DNA from: Sphagnum compactum
Lineage: Eukaryota; Bryophyta; Sphagnopsida; Sphagnales
Assembly (NCBI GenBank): GCA_965153455.1
Contig: OZ234501.1
Location: 8,804,001 to 8,868,000, forward strand
Direction of reading: 5' to 3'
DNA: 64,000 nucleotides
Part shown: piece by piece, positions 33,430 through 46,627 of the stretch
Layout: each line of letters opens with the position of its first letter
Numbering within the stretch: the first letter of the stretch is position 1
Made by a program: the position numbers and the translations under genes
Notes under the pieces: generated by a model
The model's database searches: none
The model's input: the letters and a program-made list of their open reading frames with translations, nothing else
What the model was told of the DNA's origin: nothing

Positions 33430-33790
33430 AACTTGAAAATCCTGAGATGAAATTTTTGGTTTTTGAAAACCCTATTTTGAAACTGAAATTCTAGTTACTT
33501 TAATTTTGAAATCTTAATTCTAGAAACCCCAACTTGAAACCAGATTTTTGGAACCCTAATTCTAAAACCCTAACCCTACAATCCTAATTCTGAAAATCCT
33601 AAATTGAAATCAAAATTCTGAAACCCTAAGTTTAAAAACCCTAATTCAGAAATCGTTATCCTAAAAACCCTAATTTGAATTCTGATTTTTCAAACCCTAA
33701 TTAGAAAACCCTAAATCTGAAAACCTAATTCTTGAACCCTAATTTGTACTTCTAAATAATGAATAAAACCTTGAAACCTAGATCCTAATT
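33430..33790. repeat. degenerate ccctaa-rich tandem sequence
   Basis: Many (a/g)aaaccctaattctgaaa-like words at irregular 12-25 base spacing. It resembles an eroded interstitial telomere-like or simple tandem array; the units are too degenerate to define a period. Confidence 0.5.
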
Positions 33791-36439
33791 TTAAAATAAA
33801 AATGAAAAATAGAATAAGAACTTGAATGCATCTTGTTATATGCACTCAGAACATCAAGATCAACTATGGGTGCCAACTCATGTCATCCAATGTGATACAT
33901 GATGAACATATCCTCACCCATCTAGATAGGATCACCTAACAAGTACTCAAAATACTCATCGATGTGCACAAAGTATTGTTGCTAGTGTTTGTGAATGTTC
34001 GATTATCACAAGATAATGACATCACAATAAGACCTGGGAACTCAAGGTCCAAATATTGCAAACTATTGCCATGTTTTTTCCTACCTTCACTTAACATGGC
34101 AACCTAATACAATTAGACCTAGGTGGGTTGGCTACATGAGTACCAATTTGTTGATTTGTTTTATCAATGTGATCAAAGTAATGCCACCTCCCAATGTAAA
34201 TCTTGTAATTACTACTCATGAAGATTATTGAAGGTTCACATTGAATTATTCCTCATTAGGTATGGCATAATGATTTGTTTTGTCATGCCAATGTTAATGA
34301 CAATCCATTCAAGACCTCTCAAAAATTGAAGACCTTATAATGAACAAAATATTTTCAATTTTTTTGAAAATAATATAATTATTTAACTTCTCTAGGTGTG
34401 AATGAAAGTGATTTACAATTATGATACCAAAAATTATGCAATCAAAGATATATGAATAGTGCACAATATGAGAACAAATGGAACTTTCCCACCAAAAAAC
34501 AAATTGTTCACCTCAAGCAATCCAACCATTTAAACCATTTTTTTTTATTGACTCTTAGTGAGGCTTAAGATATGTATCATTATGATCTTTGTTATGAAGT
34601 TTTACCAATTAATAATGATATTCCTAAGGTGAAAACTAAGTATCATGAATGTAACAAATGTGAACATGAATCTTCAAATTGTAGGAACACATATAGATCA
34701 CCACAAAAATTAATATTGCAAGACATAATGTAATCATATATTGTATACCATGAACAGACACCAAGATTAAATATTGAATTTGCATTAGAAAATAATTCTT
34801 TACCTTTTAGGCTTTCCAAATCACAATGGAAGGATCTTTCATCCTTATGGGTCTCAACGAAAGATAATTATAGCTCTTGATGTAATTAATTTATGTAGTA
34901 CATTGTGGTATGGATTTGAAACATATTCAGAAAGCTTGATCTATTCAAAAGTTGAAATCCAAAATAATTGGAAAATTTTCAACATTAGGTTAATTTTTCA
35001 ATAAAATATTAACTTGCAAAAAATAATTTGCAAAACAAACACTATCTATATGCACAAACTTTTAGAAAGACTCATCAACAAGACTAGAAAATTGACAATG
35101 GCAAATTAATAATATGTAGAAATTGAAGGAATGGGGCATGTTTTGACATAATGATTTGATTTCCATTCCATAAACATTAAATATGAACAATTTAACATTA
35201 CAATGAGGATAGATAATTGGTAGCACAAATTTTGTTTATGTACCAAATATTTTAAACAATAATAACCCTTTTTTCATCATGCTCATTTAATTATTCTACA
35301 AGTTTCTAATCTATCACTACAAAAAAGAATAATAATTCAAACCATACCTTCACAATTTTTAAACCATCTTCCATTGTCTTTACACCATCCTCTCCTCTTT
35401 CTTCTTTTATGAAACATACTCACGCTTTCTTTTTAATTGTTTCCTACAACCAGAAAGCAAACCTTAATAAACTACCCTATTTTCCCAACTCATTACAAAG
35501 AATGAAGATGGAAACTTACCAATTTAACACAAAGCAAAACTATTTTCAAAAATTCTATCACAATATTTTCATTCATAATTTTTTCTACAATTCTCTATCA
35601 TGACAACAAAAAAAATGAATACCCTAAAAAAAACCATTTCAAAAACAAATTATCTTTATTTCTTACCTCCAACCACTTTCATTTCTTCATTTGAAAAACC
35701 ACACATGTAACATGTGTTGTATGTTTTCGTAATACAAGGAAAATCCATAGAAATCACAAAACAAACCTTCAAAAACGTCACAAATCGCTTGTTATAACTC
35801 TAAAAATATCTTTGAAAAAATGAAAAAGGAACAATACCACCAAAAGCTACAAATCCCACACTGCATAAATACAACTTCATAAATAAAAAATATATATTTC
35901 CAAAACTCTCCTTGAAAAACAAGGACAAAAAACAATCAAACAACAAATCCCACACTACAGAAATATAAATTCACAAACATAATTTCCTATTAATAAAAAA
36001 ATAATTTGTAATCATAAAATTTATTTATACGTTGTGTTGCAAACCTTAAATAACAAGAAATTCATTTGACATTTCATATTGACATGTCAAATAAACAATT
36101 GATGTGGTCGCCTGCGGAGTAAGTAATCATGTTTACCTCGATAGGCTACCTCCACAATCACAAATAAAATGAACTAGGTTGACAAAAACATATGTGTCTA
36201 AACAAATGTCATGGTTTGGTTGAAGAGAGAAATGAAATCCCAAATGACTTTTATACTCCAATTCCAAAACCTTAACACCTATAAATGAGCTATGAAAACC
36301 TCTCTTTTCCATCCCCCAATCCAACCCCAAGGTTCCATTCTTTTGGAGGGCAAGGAAAAAAAACCGTACCCCTATCCACACCCAAGCGCTCACCAATTTG
36401 AAATAAAAATAAAAATTGACACCCATCCCCTTCTAATCC

Positions 36440-36570
36440 ACACCCAAAAACCCACCATGTTGAAGAAAAGAAAAATCCAAACCCCCTTCCCCCATCTCCA
36501 TTTCAAGGAGTTCATCATGTTGAAAAAAAATAAAAATCCAAGCCCCCTCCCTCTCCATTTCAAAGAGCAT
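36440..36570. repeat. short tandem duplication, C-rich
   Basis: Two adjacent copies of a unit with atgttgaa, a(a/t)aaaaatccaa, cccccttcccc-type and ctccatttcaa words. Non-coding. Confidence 0.6.
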
Positions 36571-37489
36571 GTAATTTGATGTAATTAAATTATTATTTAT
36601 GTAATGACCTAAAGGTTAAGTTTGATAATTTATTTGATGGTTGGATTTCATAATTTAGTTATGTTTTATAAGTGATCACCAAGAAGTCATAGTTTTAATT
36701 AATGTGCACGATAATTCATGTGGAAGGTCTTTGCCACATTATTGTGCATTGACTCACACATGATAATTTATGTGAAAAATCTTTGTCACATTATTGTGCA
36801 TTGAAAAGTTTTTTCACATTAATGTGCATGTTGAATCACATGAGGAGCCATGTGATTGTATATACTTTTAAAAAAATCTTGTTTAATTTCTTTTTGATTA
36901 ATATATAAATGAATGGTTGTGACCTTTGGGAACACCTTCACTTATGAAAAAAAATTATTGTATGAGTGCAAAGTTTTATAAAATATAATTGTGAAGAAAA
37001 GTGAAATTTTAGTTTTCAAAGGTTTTGACATAGTTTATAATTGTGTGAAATTTATGGTGGGAAAATGATGTGGCATAATAATTACACATATAAAATTAAA
37101 AAATGAAAAAATATTTGTGTAAATAAGAACATAAATTTCCATAACTATGTAATAAACATACATAATTTTAATCCTATATTTGCTTGGTGATCTACAAGCC
37201 CACCATGCAAACCAAATAATAATAATACTAATAATTTTTTTTTAAAAATCTCCCCTCACCCCCAACAACCCACCCACTTGGAAGAAATTCACGGCCCAAC
37301 CCCGCCCCAACCTAAACCTCCCACCCATCTCAAGGTAAAATAATTGTTTGGATTAATTTGACCGGTTCACCCTGTGTTCATCCTGACTTTGTCAAAAATC
37401 TGGATAATCAAGGTGGATTTGTGGACGACTTACTTTGGGGGGTGAAAATTGAAAACACCTTGTCAAACTAAGTGGATATTTACAGATAT

Positions 37490-38965
37490 CTTTATTATAT
37501 TGTTGGTGTTTAGCTTTATACGGTTTTCATATAATCAAAGGCAATTTTTCCAATGCAAATAATTTATGCATATTTCTTAAATTGGTGATTGTCCAATTTT
37601 GAACATATTTTTTTGACAATCCTAATATTGTGAACATTTAATTTTTTGGATGATCACCATGTTTTGAATGTATTTATTTTGGGAAGACACAATTAGATAG
37701 GAGTTGACCCAATGTCCATTACCCCTATAATGTGAGTTGGTCAAGCCACACATTTCATAATTTAATGAAAAATAAGTTTCCTCAAGAGGATAGAACCTTG
37801 ACCACCAAGGTCTTGCCCATGCAATAGGTAAGTTCTACAGCCCACACAAATTAAAAATGACCCCCAACTTTGAACAACCTTCAGGAGAACACCCATAGTT
37901 CGGTACCTTGCTCATGATCAATATTGAACAATTGTTTTTACCCACCACATCACTTGTTGAACCTAAGGGTGCATGGAAAGGTAACCAAATTACCAATTGA
38001 ATTTACAAGTCATAATAAAATAAATGACCAATTTTTTGCATAACCCACATTGGATTGTTTGACCTAGAAATAGATAGATAGTCTATATCACACAAGGCCA
38101 AGTAGGTATATGAAATTTAAGTAGTAGGATTGTTTTGAGATTTTTGGTTTTGAAAGATTGGCTATATTTGGAAATTTGGGTTGCTTATGGTAATATTTTG
38201 CATTAGTAGATTGAAATGCAAAGGTATATAGTGTTATTCTTTCTTGGACCTCTGAAATCCTATCCATGATACACAACATATAATAAAGAAAAATATGTAA
38301 ATTGCACAAGAAGCAAGAATATTTTTAATAAAATATCTCAAACAAATTAGTCTAAATCAAGTCATTAAAAAATTTGGGAATACATATATAAGTTGTAAAA
38401 TGGTTCATTAATAGACGGCTTTAGCCCCAATCTATATGTAAAATTCAAGTACATACAAGCCAATAAGTACCGCAAGTTGTAAAGGGGGCATTAGCTTAGA
38501 TTGAAATGGTGACAAACAATTTTGGAAATAGAAATTTCATGCAGCCAATGAGAAGGCTCAACACGCACTGAGGGGGGGGATCCTTTATTTTTTTGTCTCC
38601 CCCCAATGTGGTCCCATCAAGTTCTCACGGAGTCAGGTTTCCAAAACGTTCCTCAAGTTCCCAATGTGTTCCCTAGGACTTTCCAATTACACCTCGATTT
38701 TGATCCTGCATTATTTGGCCATAGTTCAACTTCCATGTATATAAGTTGGAAATGGGGGCCCAAAGGGCAGCAGGACTACGCATCTATTTTGGGGAGGGCT
38801 TTTATATTGGGCAGTGCCCAATGTTCCAAAAATATTGGTGATGGGCCAATGAATGTGGCTCCTTCTGGGGAAAAAAAGAAAAAACTGGACTGCACTTCTA
38901 TTTTGGGGAGGGAACCATGTCTAAGCTTTTTTGTTGGGCAGTTGCCAATGTTTCAAAAATATTGG
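37490..38965 (+). repeat. third germin unit, distal block with dispersed element copy 4
   Basis: Homologous to 14405-15760 of the GLP1 flank. The last part (38.49-38.97 kb) is a copy of the dispersed element, with two cagt(g/t)(g/c)cc(c)aatgtt(c/t)c blocks. Homology stops exactly after attgg at 38965, where GC-rich BTB-like sequence begins. Confidence 0.8.
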
Positions 38966-39595
38966 CAAACAGCACACTCGTCGTCAAGTATCGGGCTCTT
39001 GCATGCCCGGTATTTCTCGCCTGCGTCACCGGCTCGTCTAACACGTCCCCCATGAGGTCTGCAGGGCTACAATTATCCGGCAAGCTCGCAAGCGAAGACA
39101 ACCTAAAGGCCAACTCTGGGGACACCTGCAGTTGCAAAGAGGCGACACAGGATCGGACGGCGCTCTCATCTTCAGCAGACCAACGCACGGCCTCCAATTA
39201 GCGCATACAAGCACCGACGCAATCATGGAAAAGGATCTCGGCCGCGACTTGCAGGATCCCCACCGCATCTTCAACGTCATTGAACGTGGTATCCTTCACA
39301 GGATTAGCCGCGTAAAGCAAACGAATGCATCGAATGTAAGTCTCAGCATCGGCACAAGTGTCTAGCGTAATCTCGAATGGTTTGAAACAGCGATCAGACT
39401 CGGGCGAGGTCGCCGAAGGCGAGGCCCAGCGTTCGCTCAGACGGGCTTCGAAAAATTCAGATTTTCGCAGCACCCGCGAATGCAGCAAGGGAGCGGAGCT
39501 GAAGGCGCACCTTCCGAACGGCGCACATGAAGAAGTACGTAGGCAGATTGGTCGTCGCCGTAGCGCGGAGCTTGCAGGCCAGCCGGCTCTGCCAT
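38966..39595 (-). pseudogene. BTB/POZ domain protein pseudogene fragment
   Basis: Read from ATG 39595 on the minus strand, this begins with codons resembling the N-terminus of a plant BTB/POZ protein, then shifts frame near 39495 and continues with LRKSEFFEARLSERW (start of the BTB fold), an ITLDTCADAETYIRCIRLLY segment, then GILQVAAEILFHDCVGACMR. There a TAA (39200-39198) replaces an expected Tyr codon before LEAVRW, after which the frame stays protein-like to about 38.99 kb. The segment is intronless and much GC-richer than its surroundings. BTB proteins of this plant class are thought to be CUL3 substrate adaptors; this copy cannot encode one. It abuts the dispersed element at 38965, so it may be a retrocopy or a gene fragment moved by a rearrangement. 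No poly(A) tract was seen. Confidence 0.75.
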
Positions 39596-41334
39596 TATCG
39601 TGAACTCCTTGCTTTGAAACGACCCAAGCTGGAAGGCACCACCAGCAACTCTGAACGAGACCGTAGGAACCGTGAAATGGTTCTGTCCTTCGAATGATTA
39701 TGAACTCAAAGTGTCAATTGCACAACACATCCTCAAACACAAGTAGTGCCAGGGAAGAAGTATCATTACCACACCAAGTGTCAATAACACTTAAAACTGT
39801 CAATAGCACAACACACTCTCAAACACAACGAATGCCATACCCTGGTCATGTTATGTTGCTTGCTAACCATAATGTTGTCATGACATGCAGAGAAAAATCA
39901 GGCCTTGTGGGCAGCTGGTGCCTTCACACAAAGAAGGGAAGTTGCAAACCAAAATGCTCATAAGGCATGCTTGCCACTTAGCCACAAGTTTGGGCCATTG
40001 TTGACTGAGAAGGCAAGTGCTGCTATTGCCCATATTATTGTCAATTCTGCTCATTAGAGAAATCATGCCATACAGTGGAAGAAAATAAGTATTTTCGTTA
40101 GAATTCACAGAACTTTGAGTACCTGGTTAATTCTGGAGATCATAGCATAAGGTTATTTCAGGCTTGTGTATCAGAGATAACAGCACCTCTTCTCTGTCGG
40201 TTGCAGTTTTTATTTGTTTTCCTTGAATGAATGTCCAATAGGCAGATGTCTTGAAAGGTCTCACAACAGGGGGAGACTGGCAGATAATTTTAAGCATAGA
40301 TTTCACATAATTTTGTGTCAGGCTGTAACAGCTGTGAGCCATGAGTTAACAGGGAAGACCTTAGTAGTAGCAAGGAAAACAAGAGAGGTGATGGGATGTG
40401 GTAAGGCAGGAGTACGAAGTAACAGAAAGAAGTTTGAGCCGGTGTTGGTAGCAAGGGGTCTGGAAGGATGTACAATAAAGGACAAAACTTAGAGGGATAC
40501 AGTAAAAAGTTTGGGAAGGGTTTGGCCACTTGTGTCAATACAGAGAAGAAAGGGTACATATAAGAGGGGGAAAGGCAGGAAGTCCAGCACCTTGTTGGAT
40601 GCAGGCAGCTCAGCAGGTGTTCACTCTTGGATGCAGGTAACTTGCAACGACACAATAGAGAAAGGACAGAAATAAGAGAGGCAATACAATGAAGTCTACC
40701 AACACCAGGCACAACTGGTTTCACAGGATACAACAGATATATTTCACAGGACGAAATGTGAGGGCACCAGAACACGATGGAGAATGGACACAGCACATGT
40801 GATAAAAACACACCATGATGAAAAAGACCATAAATCTTGCCCTTCTTTGCCTTGGTGAAACAGATTCACAGCAGTTTGCAAACACACGAAACACTTCAGT
40901 TGCAAAATTTTGAAAAAAGACTCCAAAATTGTTAGTTTCATTGTGAACAACAAGCATACATGACAAAACCAATTCCAAAGTTTCTAAAGAATTTAAAAGG
41001 TGAAAGGTTTGCCTCTTGTCGAGATCATTTGACCCATACATGTCACAAACTTCCATGATTTCGATGACTAAAACAACTTCAATGTGATGTAATGTCACAA
41101 TCATATAACCTGGCTGACATAGGTTTCAACTCACAACACATTCAAAAGTTGTGGCAAGAGTTTCATTAGTTGTGTTTGAATTAATGGTTTTCACTAAGCT
41201 TTTGTGCTAGCAAAGGTACAACACCCTCTCCCTTCTTCCTATTGTGAAGAGCCAACAAAGCTCATAATGTTCAATAATTGGCAAAATCTGGGGTGCACAA
41301 ATTAAAAGAATTGAAAAATAATTAAAGTAAAAAA
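39596..41334. other. unassigned, moderately GC sequence
   Basis: 39596-39700 may be the untranslated leader of the BTB fragment. 39.71-39.83 kb contains two copies of an agtgtcaat and gcacaacacann ctcaaacacaa block. Minus-strand frames at 40290-40811 and 40721-41104 are the longest; the second has some protein-like composition, but I recognise no family and see no splice-consistent model. Confidence 0.35.
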
Positions 41335-41605
41335 ACTTAAAATAGCCTAGGGTGGAATAACCTAAAATAATTGAGTAAAAATAAAATAGCTTAAAATAAC
41401 CTAGGGTTGAATAGCCTGAAATAATTCAGAAACATTAAAGTAAAATAATTTTAAATAGCCTAGGGTGGAATAACCTATAATAAAATAATAAGTAATAATA
41501 ACTTAGGGTAGAATAAATAAAAATAATATAAGATAAAATAACTTAAAATAGGTTAAGGTGAAATAATTTAAAATAACCTAAGGTGGAATAACTTAAATAA
41601 TTAAA
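41335..41605. repeat. degenerate repeats with ggtggaataacctaaaataa
   Basis: Repeated words aaaatagcctagggtggaat and aacctaaaataa at 45-60 base spacing. The reverse complement of this family occurs at 44170-44410. Confidence 0.6.
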
Positions 41606-42564
41606 ACAAATCTAGGATCAATAGCTACCCAACAATTTGTTCAATGGTTGTTTGTGCATTTTCACTATGCATTTCTATTCATCATCCATGCAACATGTAA
41701 TGGTTTTGGATGTTATATGTAAATAATTAAATAATTACTATTATTATTCATAATTTTAAACATATGAAGGTGAAAGCATGGTAAAGTTTGTGAATGAAGG
41801 TTACTTTTTTTTGGGTGGAAAATATCCATAAATTAAGATTTAATACATTAAACTCATGATTATTTTTTACTTTAATGATCAATAATTTTGCCTTCATTGC
41901 ATAATATTGAATAATTTCATGTTTTAATATGCATTTAAATACATTTTTAAAAATACAAGTACAAGAAAGTAAGTGTCACGTTTTTGTTTCAAATACATGA
42001 AAGTATGATGAAAATACAATTGTAATTGGATTTTTTATACTTTCAAATGGATACAGCACTAATATGTATCAATATGTTTTACATTTTTTTATATCATAGT
42101 CATAATCTATTAAAGTTTTCATATAAAAGTATGTTAAAAATTTTGAAAATTCAACTAGTTTAGAACATACTTTTCATCCATTGTTCTTATATTATAATTC
42201 CTCACATTTTATGTGTAACTTACCATAACTCAATGGGATGCACCATTGTTTCATAATGAAAGTTAAACATTTTTTGAATAGTTTTTTTATGTTTATGCCA
42301 TAAGTGTGTGACTGTGATTACATGTGTGACTACTTTTTTTAGCATACTTTACCATGCTTTCACCCATGACTTATGTTATATAGTTATTATATGGTCAACA
42401 TACGGTCAACATATAGTTGAAATACAATTATTGGTATCAAGGTTTGAACCTTAGTTTCCTTGGAGACTATATAAGGTCTATGCCATGCAATTACCATTTT
42501 ACATTGTAATAAAACATGTCAAAAATTGTACATATACCCAATTACAAGTTAAATTACATGTGCA
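41606..42564. other. AT-rich intergenic sequence
   Basis: No gene or RNA recognised between two repeat arrays. Confidence 0.4.
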
Positions 42565-42757
42565 TTCCCTATGTAATTTCCATTGTGCATTTTCACTTTG
42601 CAATTTCCACTCTACAATTTCCACTTTGCAATTTGCACTAAACATTTCCACTATGTAATTTCCATTGTGCATTTCCACTATACATTTTCATTATGTAATT
42701 TTCATTGTGCATTTCCACTTTATAATTTCAATATGCAATTTCCATTCTGCATTCCCA
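42565..42757. repeat. short tandem repeats with tttccactttgcaa
   Basis: About a dozen units of roughly 15 bases built on (c)atttcca(t/c)t(g/a)tgca. The open frame across them is a by-product. Confidence 0.75.
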
Positions 42758-44169
42758 TTAATCCATAGAGTTTCAAACTTCAAGTGAAATTTTGTGAACA
42801 TTAAAAATAATTAAAAATTTTATGGAAATTTCATAAGAAATATTTTGTCCACATCCATTTTACTCCCATTAAGTCCCTAATGGCACACATACGAGAGTGT
42901 AATCGAATAGGAGTTTTCCATCGAACATCCACTATAGTGGAAATTAATGGTCGAATCCACCCAAGATGTTTCATGTTAGTGTTTCCACTCAACAACCATT
43001 TGGGTGGTCTGTTGTAGTGGAGTAGGTCCATGTTTTTAGTAGTGTTATGAAACATTGAACTACATTGTTTGTAAACAATGCTAAAAAACCCTAAACCACA
43101 TTACATTCCATGGAATACACGGGTGAATATGGTAGCTAATTAGAAGAAAGGTGGTTCATGGGAAACATGAACCATGTGGAAAAATAAGAAGACTCGTTGA
43201 AAACCAAACCTTCAAGACGCTACCTTTTGTCGTGAACACCTAAAAGCATTATTCTTCATGATAGACAATTGAATCATTCACAACCCATGCCCTACACACC
43301 CAATATGTTCACCATTGTTTTCAAGCCACTTGAAATAATTTTATTATAAGGTTTTTTTTTAAATGTAAGAAGACTATGTGTTTCAATGAAACTTCAAATA
43401 CAAACATATAACAAGCAAAGACCAAGAACATCTAAACATGACAATTCAAGGACACACAATGAATATGTTTGAACAAACCTTAATTTTAATTGTGAGGGAT
43501 TTTTCATGAGATCACCTTTAGTTTTCCTAGTAGCAAGTAGTGTTGATATAGGCGACAAGCTTTTAAAACCTTCAACCTTGCAATTCCATGTATGAAAATG
43601 ATGAAATAGCCAACATATAAGTCTAAAATCATAGCTTGAAATTCATACCCTAATTTTTGTTGAAAATGATTGAGAAGGTCATAACTCATTTACAAATTTC
43701 TCAATAGTGAATTTTTTTGAAGAAAATAAAATCACTAAATGAATGTGCTATTTGAAGCAATACATGATGTCAATATATCTAGGTTTTGGGCCATTTCCAC
43801 ATCACCCATTGCCATCAATTCTCCCCATCATCTCCATAAACCCATTTGTGAGGTTTCAATGATTCACCACCCATATCCATGTCATTAATAGCCACATCAC
43901 CAATGTGTCACATTAACACCATACTAATACCATATCACCCAATTTCATGTCATTAAATGCACCACATCAACACCACATCAACACCACGTCACCTAGTGCC
44001 ACATTAATTTACACACTGACGTTTTGTCACCCCTCCCACATCATTGTTGTGCCAAATTAATGCCACATATGCACCACTTTGACTTTCACATTAGCCATTT
44101 TGCCAAATTATTGAAATTTTTTGCACATTTACACATTCCACAATCCAAAAACCTACATTTTTTTTTCAC
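42758..44169. other. AT-rich intergenic sequence
   Basis: No coding region supported. 43.8-44.1 kb has many cacatca and catt-type words in a loose repeat. Confidence 0.4.
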
Positions 44170-44410
44170 TATTTTAAGTTATTCTACCTTAGGTTATTCC
44201 ACCCTTAACTATTTTATTTTATTGCACCCTAGGATATTTTTGGTTATTCTAGGCTATTCCAAATTGTTTTCAGCTATTTTAAGTTATTCCCTTTAAAAAT
44301 ATTTTTAGGCTCATCTGTTTTAGATTATTATAAACTATTTTATCTTAGGTTGTTTTAGGCTAAACCGCCCTAAGCTGTTTTTGGTTATTTTAGGCTATGT
44401 AACTTGAAGC
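44170..44410. repeat. degenerate repeats, inverted relative to 41.34-41.61 kb
   Basis: Words such as ttaggttattccaccctt and ttattttaggctattcc, which are the complement of the 41335-41605 family. Units are irregular. Confidence 0.6.
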
Positions 44411-46613
44411 TAAGGTATACTAAAATATGTAAAACAATAACATCAAAAAAAAAAATTTATTATGATGAATTATTTGAATTAATAATGAATTATGTCAATT
44501 AATAATGAAATATGATGATTATATAATGACCTTATATTAACATAACTTTACAAAAGGTGAAATGAATAAAATGATGTGAACCTATTTCATTTTTAATGTC
44601 ATATAATAATTTAAGTTTAATGAATTGCACCTCACTTTTATATAAATAAACCTCTTGTTGTACTTGAATTTAAACTCGTAATTGTGTCTTGTACGTAATA
44701 AAAAACATAATAAGCAAAATGTAATGTCATGTTAGAGCAACAAAACCATGAATGTTTCCAATATTAAAAACAAATGTTAATATGTTTGAGGAGATGCAAG
44801 AAATCGTAATGTTATTGCAAACAAAATGAATTCCATGAAAGTAGTCTTGTATTAAATAAAGGTAAAAATTAAAGTTGAGAAGAAATTCTGATATCTTACT
44901 ATTATAATTTGGTGTGACTTCGTTAAATTTGATAATTTTGTGTGACAATTTATGTGTTTGTTTTGTTGGTGTCATGAATTTGTTAGTTCATTAATTTGTG
45001 TTACAATTTGCGAGTATATTTTGTCTGTGAGCTTTATTAATTTCTGATAAACGTTCGGGCAAGATACCAAGATCTCACAATGTAGGACATGTACCTATTT
45101 GTGTTGGGGTTGCCATTAGGCTTCTTCCTTGACAATGCATGCAATCTTCTTAATCTTTTGGGATGCTCAAATCAACAGGGGGAACTCGGTTGGAGTGATG
45201 TTTGTTTTTGCCAACAAAAAGGTTTGACCGGAAGTACACGCAAGACTGCAGAGCTGCAAGTTGGCGGATTACTGTGACCTCGTTCTCTCTTTTGGAGAGT
45301 AAAAAGGACTCTCTCTCTTTCCAACAAACAAAAAGCAAAGTTGTCTAATAGTAATATACGTCAGATGTGGAGTTGTTTGTGTTGGCCATATTTTGATGTG
45401 GCCACACTCAACATTGTCCACAAGAGGAAAAATTTAGCCAAATTTAGTAGAAAAAAATAAAGAATTCTGCTATACTGCAACGATCTGCTGGAAGTTAGGA
45501 ACCTGTTGTCTAAATATGGCGATTTCAGAAGTTTTTTCCACGGAATCTTGTGAGACTTTGCCGCACTTTTTTAACAAATTACTTTTCTATGAGTTGCACT
45601 GGAATTTTTTTGGGTTGCCAAAATGGCGAAAATTCGCCGGAAGAGAAACCACTGGGACTCCGGCTCAGTTGATGATTATTTTTGGATACGGAGATCTTTG
45701 TCGCAGGTATCCGAGGTCCTCGACGCAAGAGATAGCTGACATGCCCAAATTTCTATGATGCAAATCCCAAACTTGCAACAAGTGAAAGCTCTAATCTCGA
45801 AACACAAAACTAATGAATTGCAGTTGAACGGTATTCTAATTACTAATTACGCAGCCATTACCACGAATTGTAAAGTAGAGTTTGTCAGCCGTCATTGTAA
45901 TTCATCGTGGATCCGTGCGTCCTTGGAGCTGCTTCTTTAAGCTTTTGTGCTTGCAGCAACTCTTCCTTTGCTTTGTGCGCAACTTGTGGGAACGGAAAAG
46001 GAGGATTGTTATTTTCTCCTTTCATGCCAGCCTCCTCTTCTCCGGACTTCAGCTCATATAGTTCATAGTTGCTGTAGAAAGGAAGTTCAGGTGGCGTTGG
46101 ATGCCATGCCAGTGGCTACCTCGCGCTCTCTGGCTGTGTTCTGAAGAGTGTGGTCGTGTAGTAAGCACTAGGGAGCAATATGATTGGGTCTTCTCATTCG
46201 CTCTTGAGAAGAAGATACACGAAGACCTGAATTTTTTAGGCTGCTGCTGTTGTCGCTGTTGCTGACGAGAGGCTCCACCTTGCTTGCTTGCTTGCTGGCC
46301 CCACCTCCCAACGAACTCGGGTTTCTACTGGTAAGTCGTGTGGTCGTTTGGCGGGTTTCCGGCTCTGCGGAGCTTGTCTTGGGTGATCTTCTTGGTGAGT
46401 AACCCGACGACAGTTGCACAAATTAGCACATTTTACAACCTTTGTCTCCTCAGTCTTGAAGGGTTTAGTCGGTCTGTCTCTATTTGTTTGTCACTTCTTG
46501 AGCTGAGAAACAATGCGGTCCAAGAGAGGAGGAAATATAGTCTCTGTTGCTTCACGAGCAAGATGTCGTGTTGTCTGAGTTCCTTTTTATCGTGGCCTTC
46601 GTTTTGCGCTCAG
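44411..46613 (+). other. upstream region and probable 5' UTR of the PMT gene
   Basis: AT-rich to about 45.0 kb, then GC rises toward the gene. A fragment of the dispersed repeat family lies near 45.43-45.56 kb (aaatttagccaaattt and aaatatggcgattt words). A strong donor gtaagt at 46331 and an acceptor cag at 46611-46613 just before the coding ATG suggest a leader intron (46331-46613). Short frames at 45516-45758 and 46338-46703 are not convincing genes. Confidence 0.45.
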
Positions 46614-46627
46614 GTCATCAAAACAAC

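Larger units (their letters stand above)
31091..37489. other. AT-rich block splitting the third germin unit
   Basis: About 6.4 kb that separates two blocks which are nearly contiguous downstream of GLP1. 31.1-32.5 kb is extremely AT-rich, with many taatta-type words. A hairpin lies at 32531-32589 and a degenerate ccctaa-rich stretch at 33430-33790. Around 33.85-34.1 kb one frame stays open for about 60 codons with one stop, and near 34.66 kb a Cys/His cluster resembling a decayed zinc knuckle can be read, but no family is recognisable. No terminal repeats or target-site duplication were found by eye, so calling it a transposon insertion is inference. Confidence 0.5.

Noticed and set aside
33845-34100. 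About 60 nearly open codons in the AT-rich block
   Set aside because: No recognisable motif and one stop inside. Possibly a decayed retroelement, but not supportable.
40290-41104. Two overlapping minus-strand frames of 173 and 127 codons
   Set aside because: The first is hydrophobic low-complexity. The second looks mildly protein-like, but I could not match it to a family and found no splice-consistent neighbours.
46547-46627. Extension of the PMT coding frame upstream of the ATG at 46628
   Set aside because: No ATG in that part, and a splice acceptor lies at 46611-46613, so it is leader or intron sequence.
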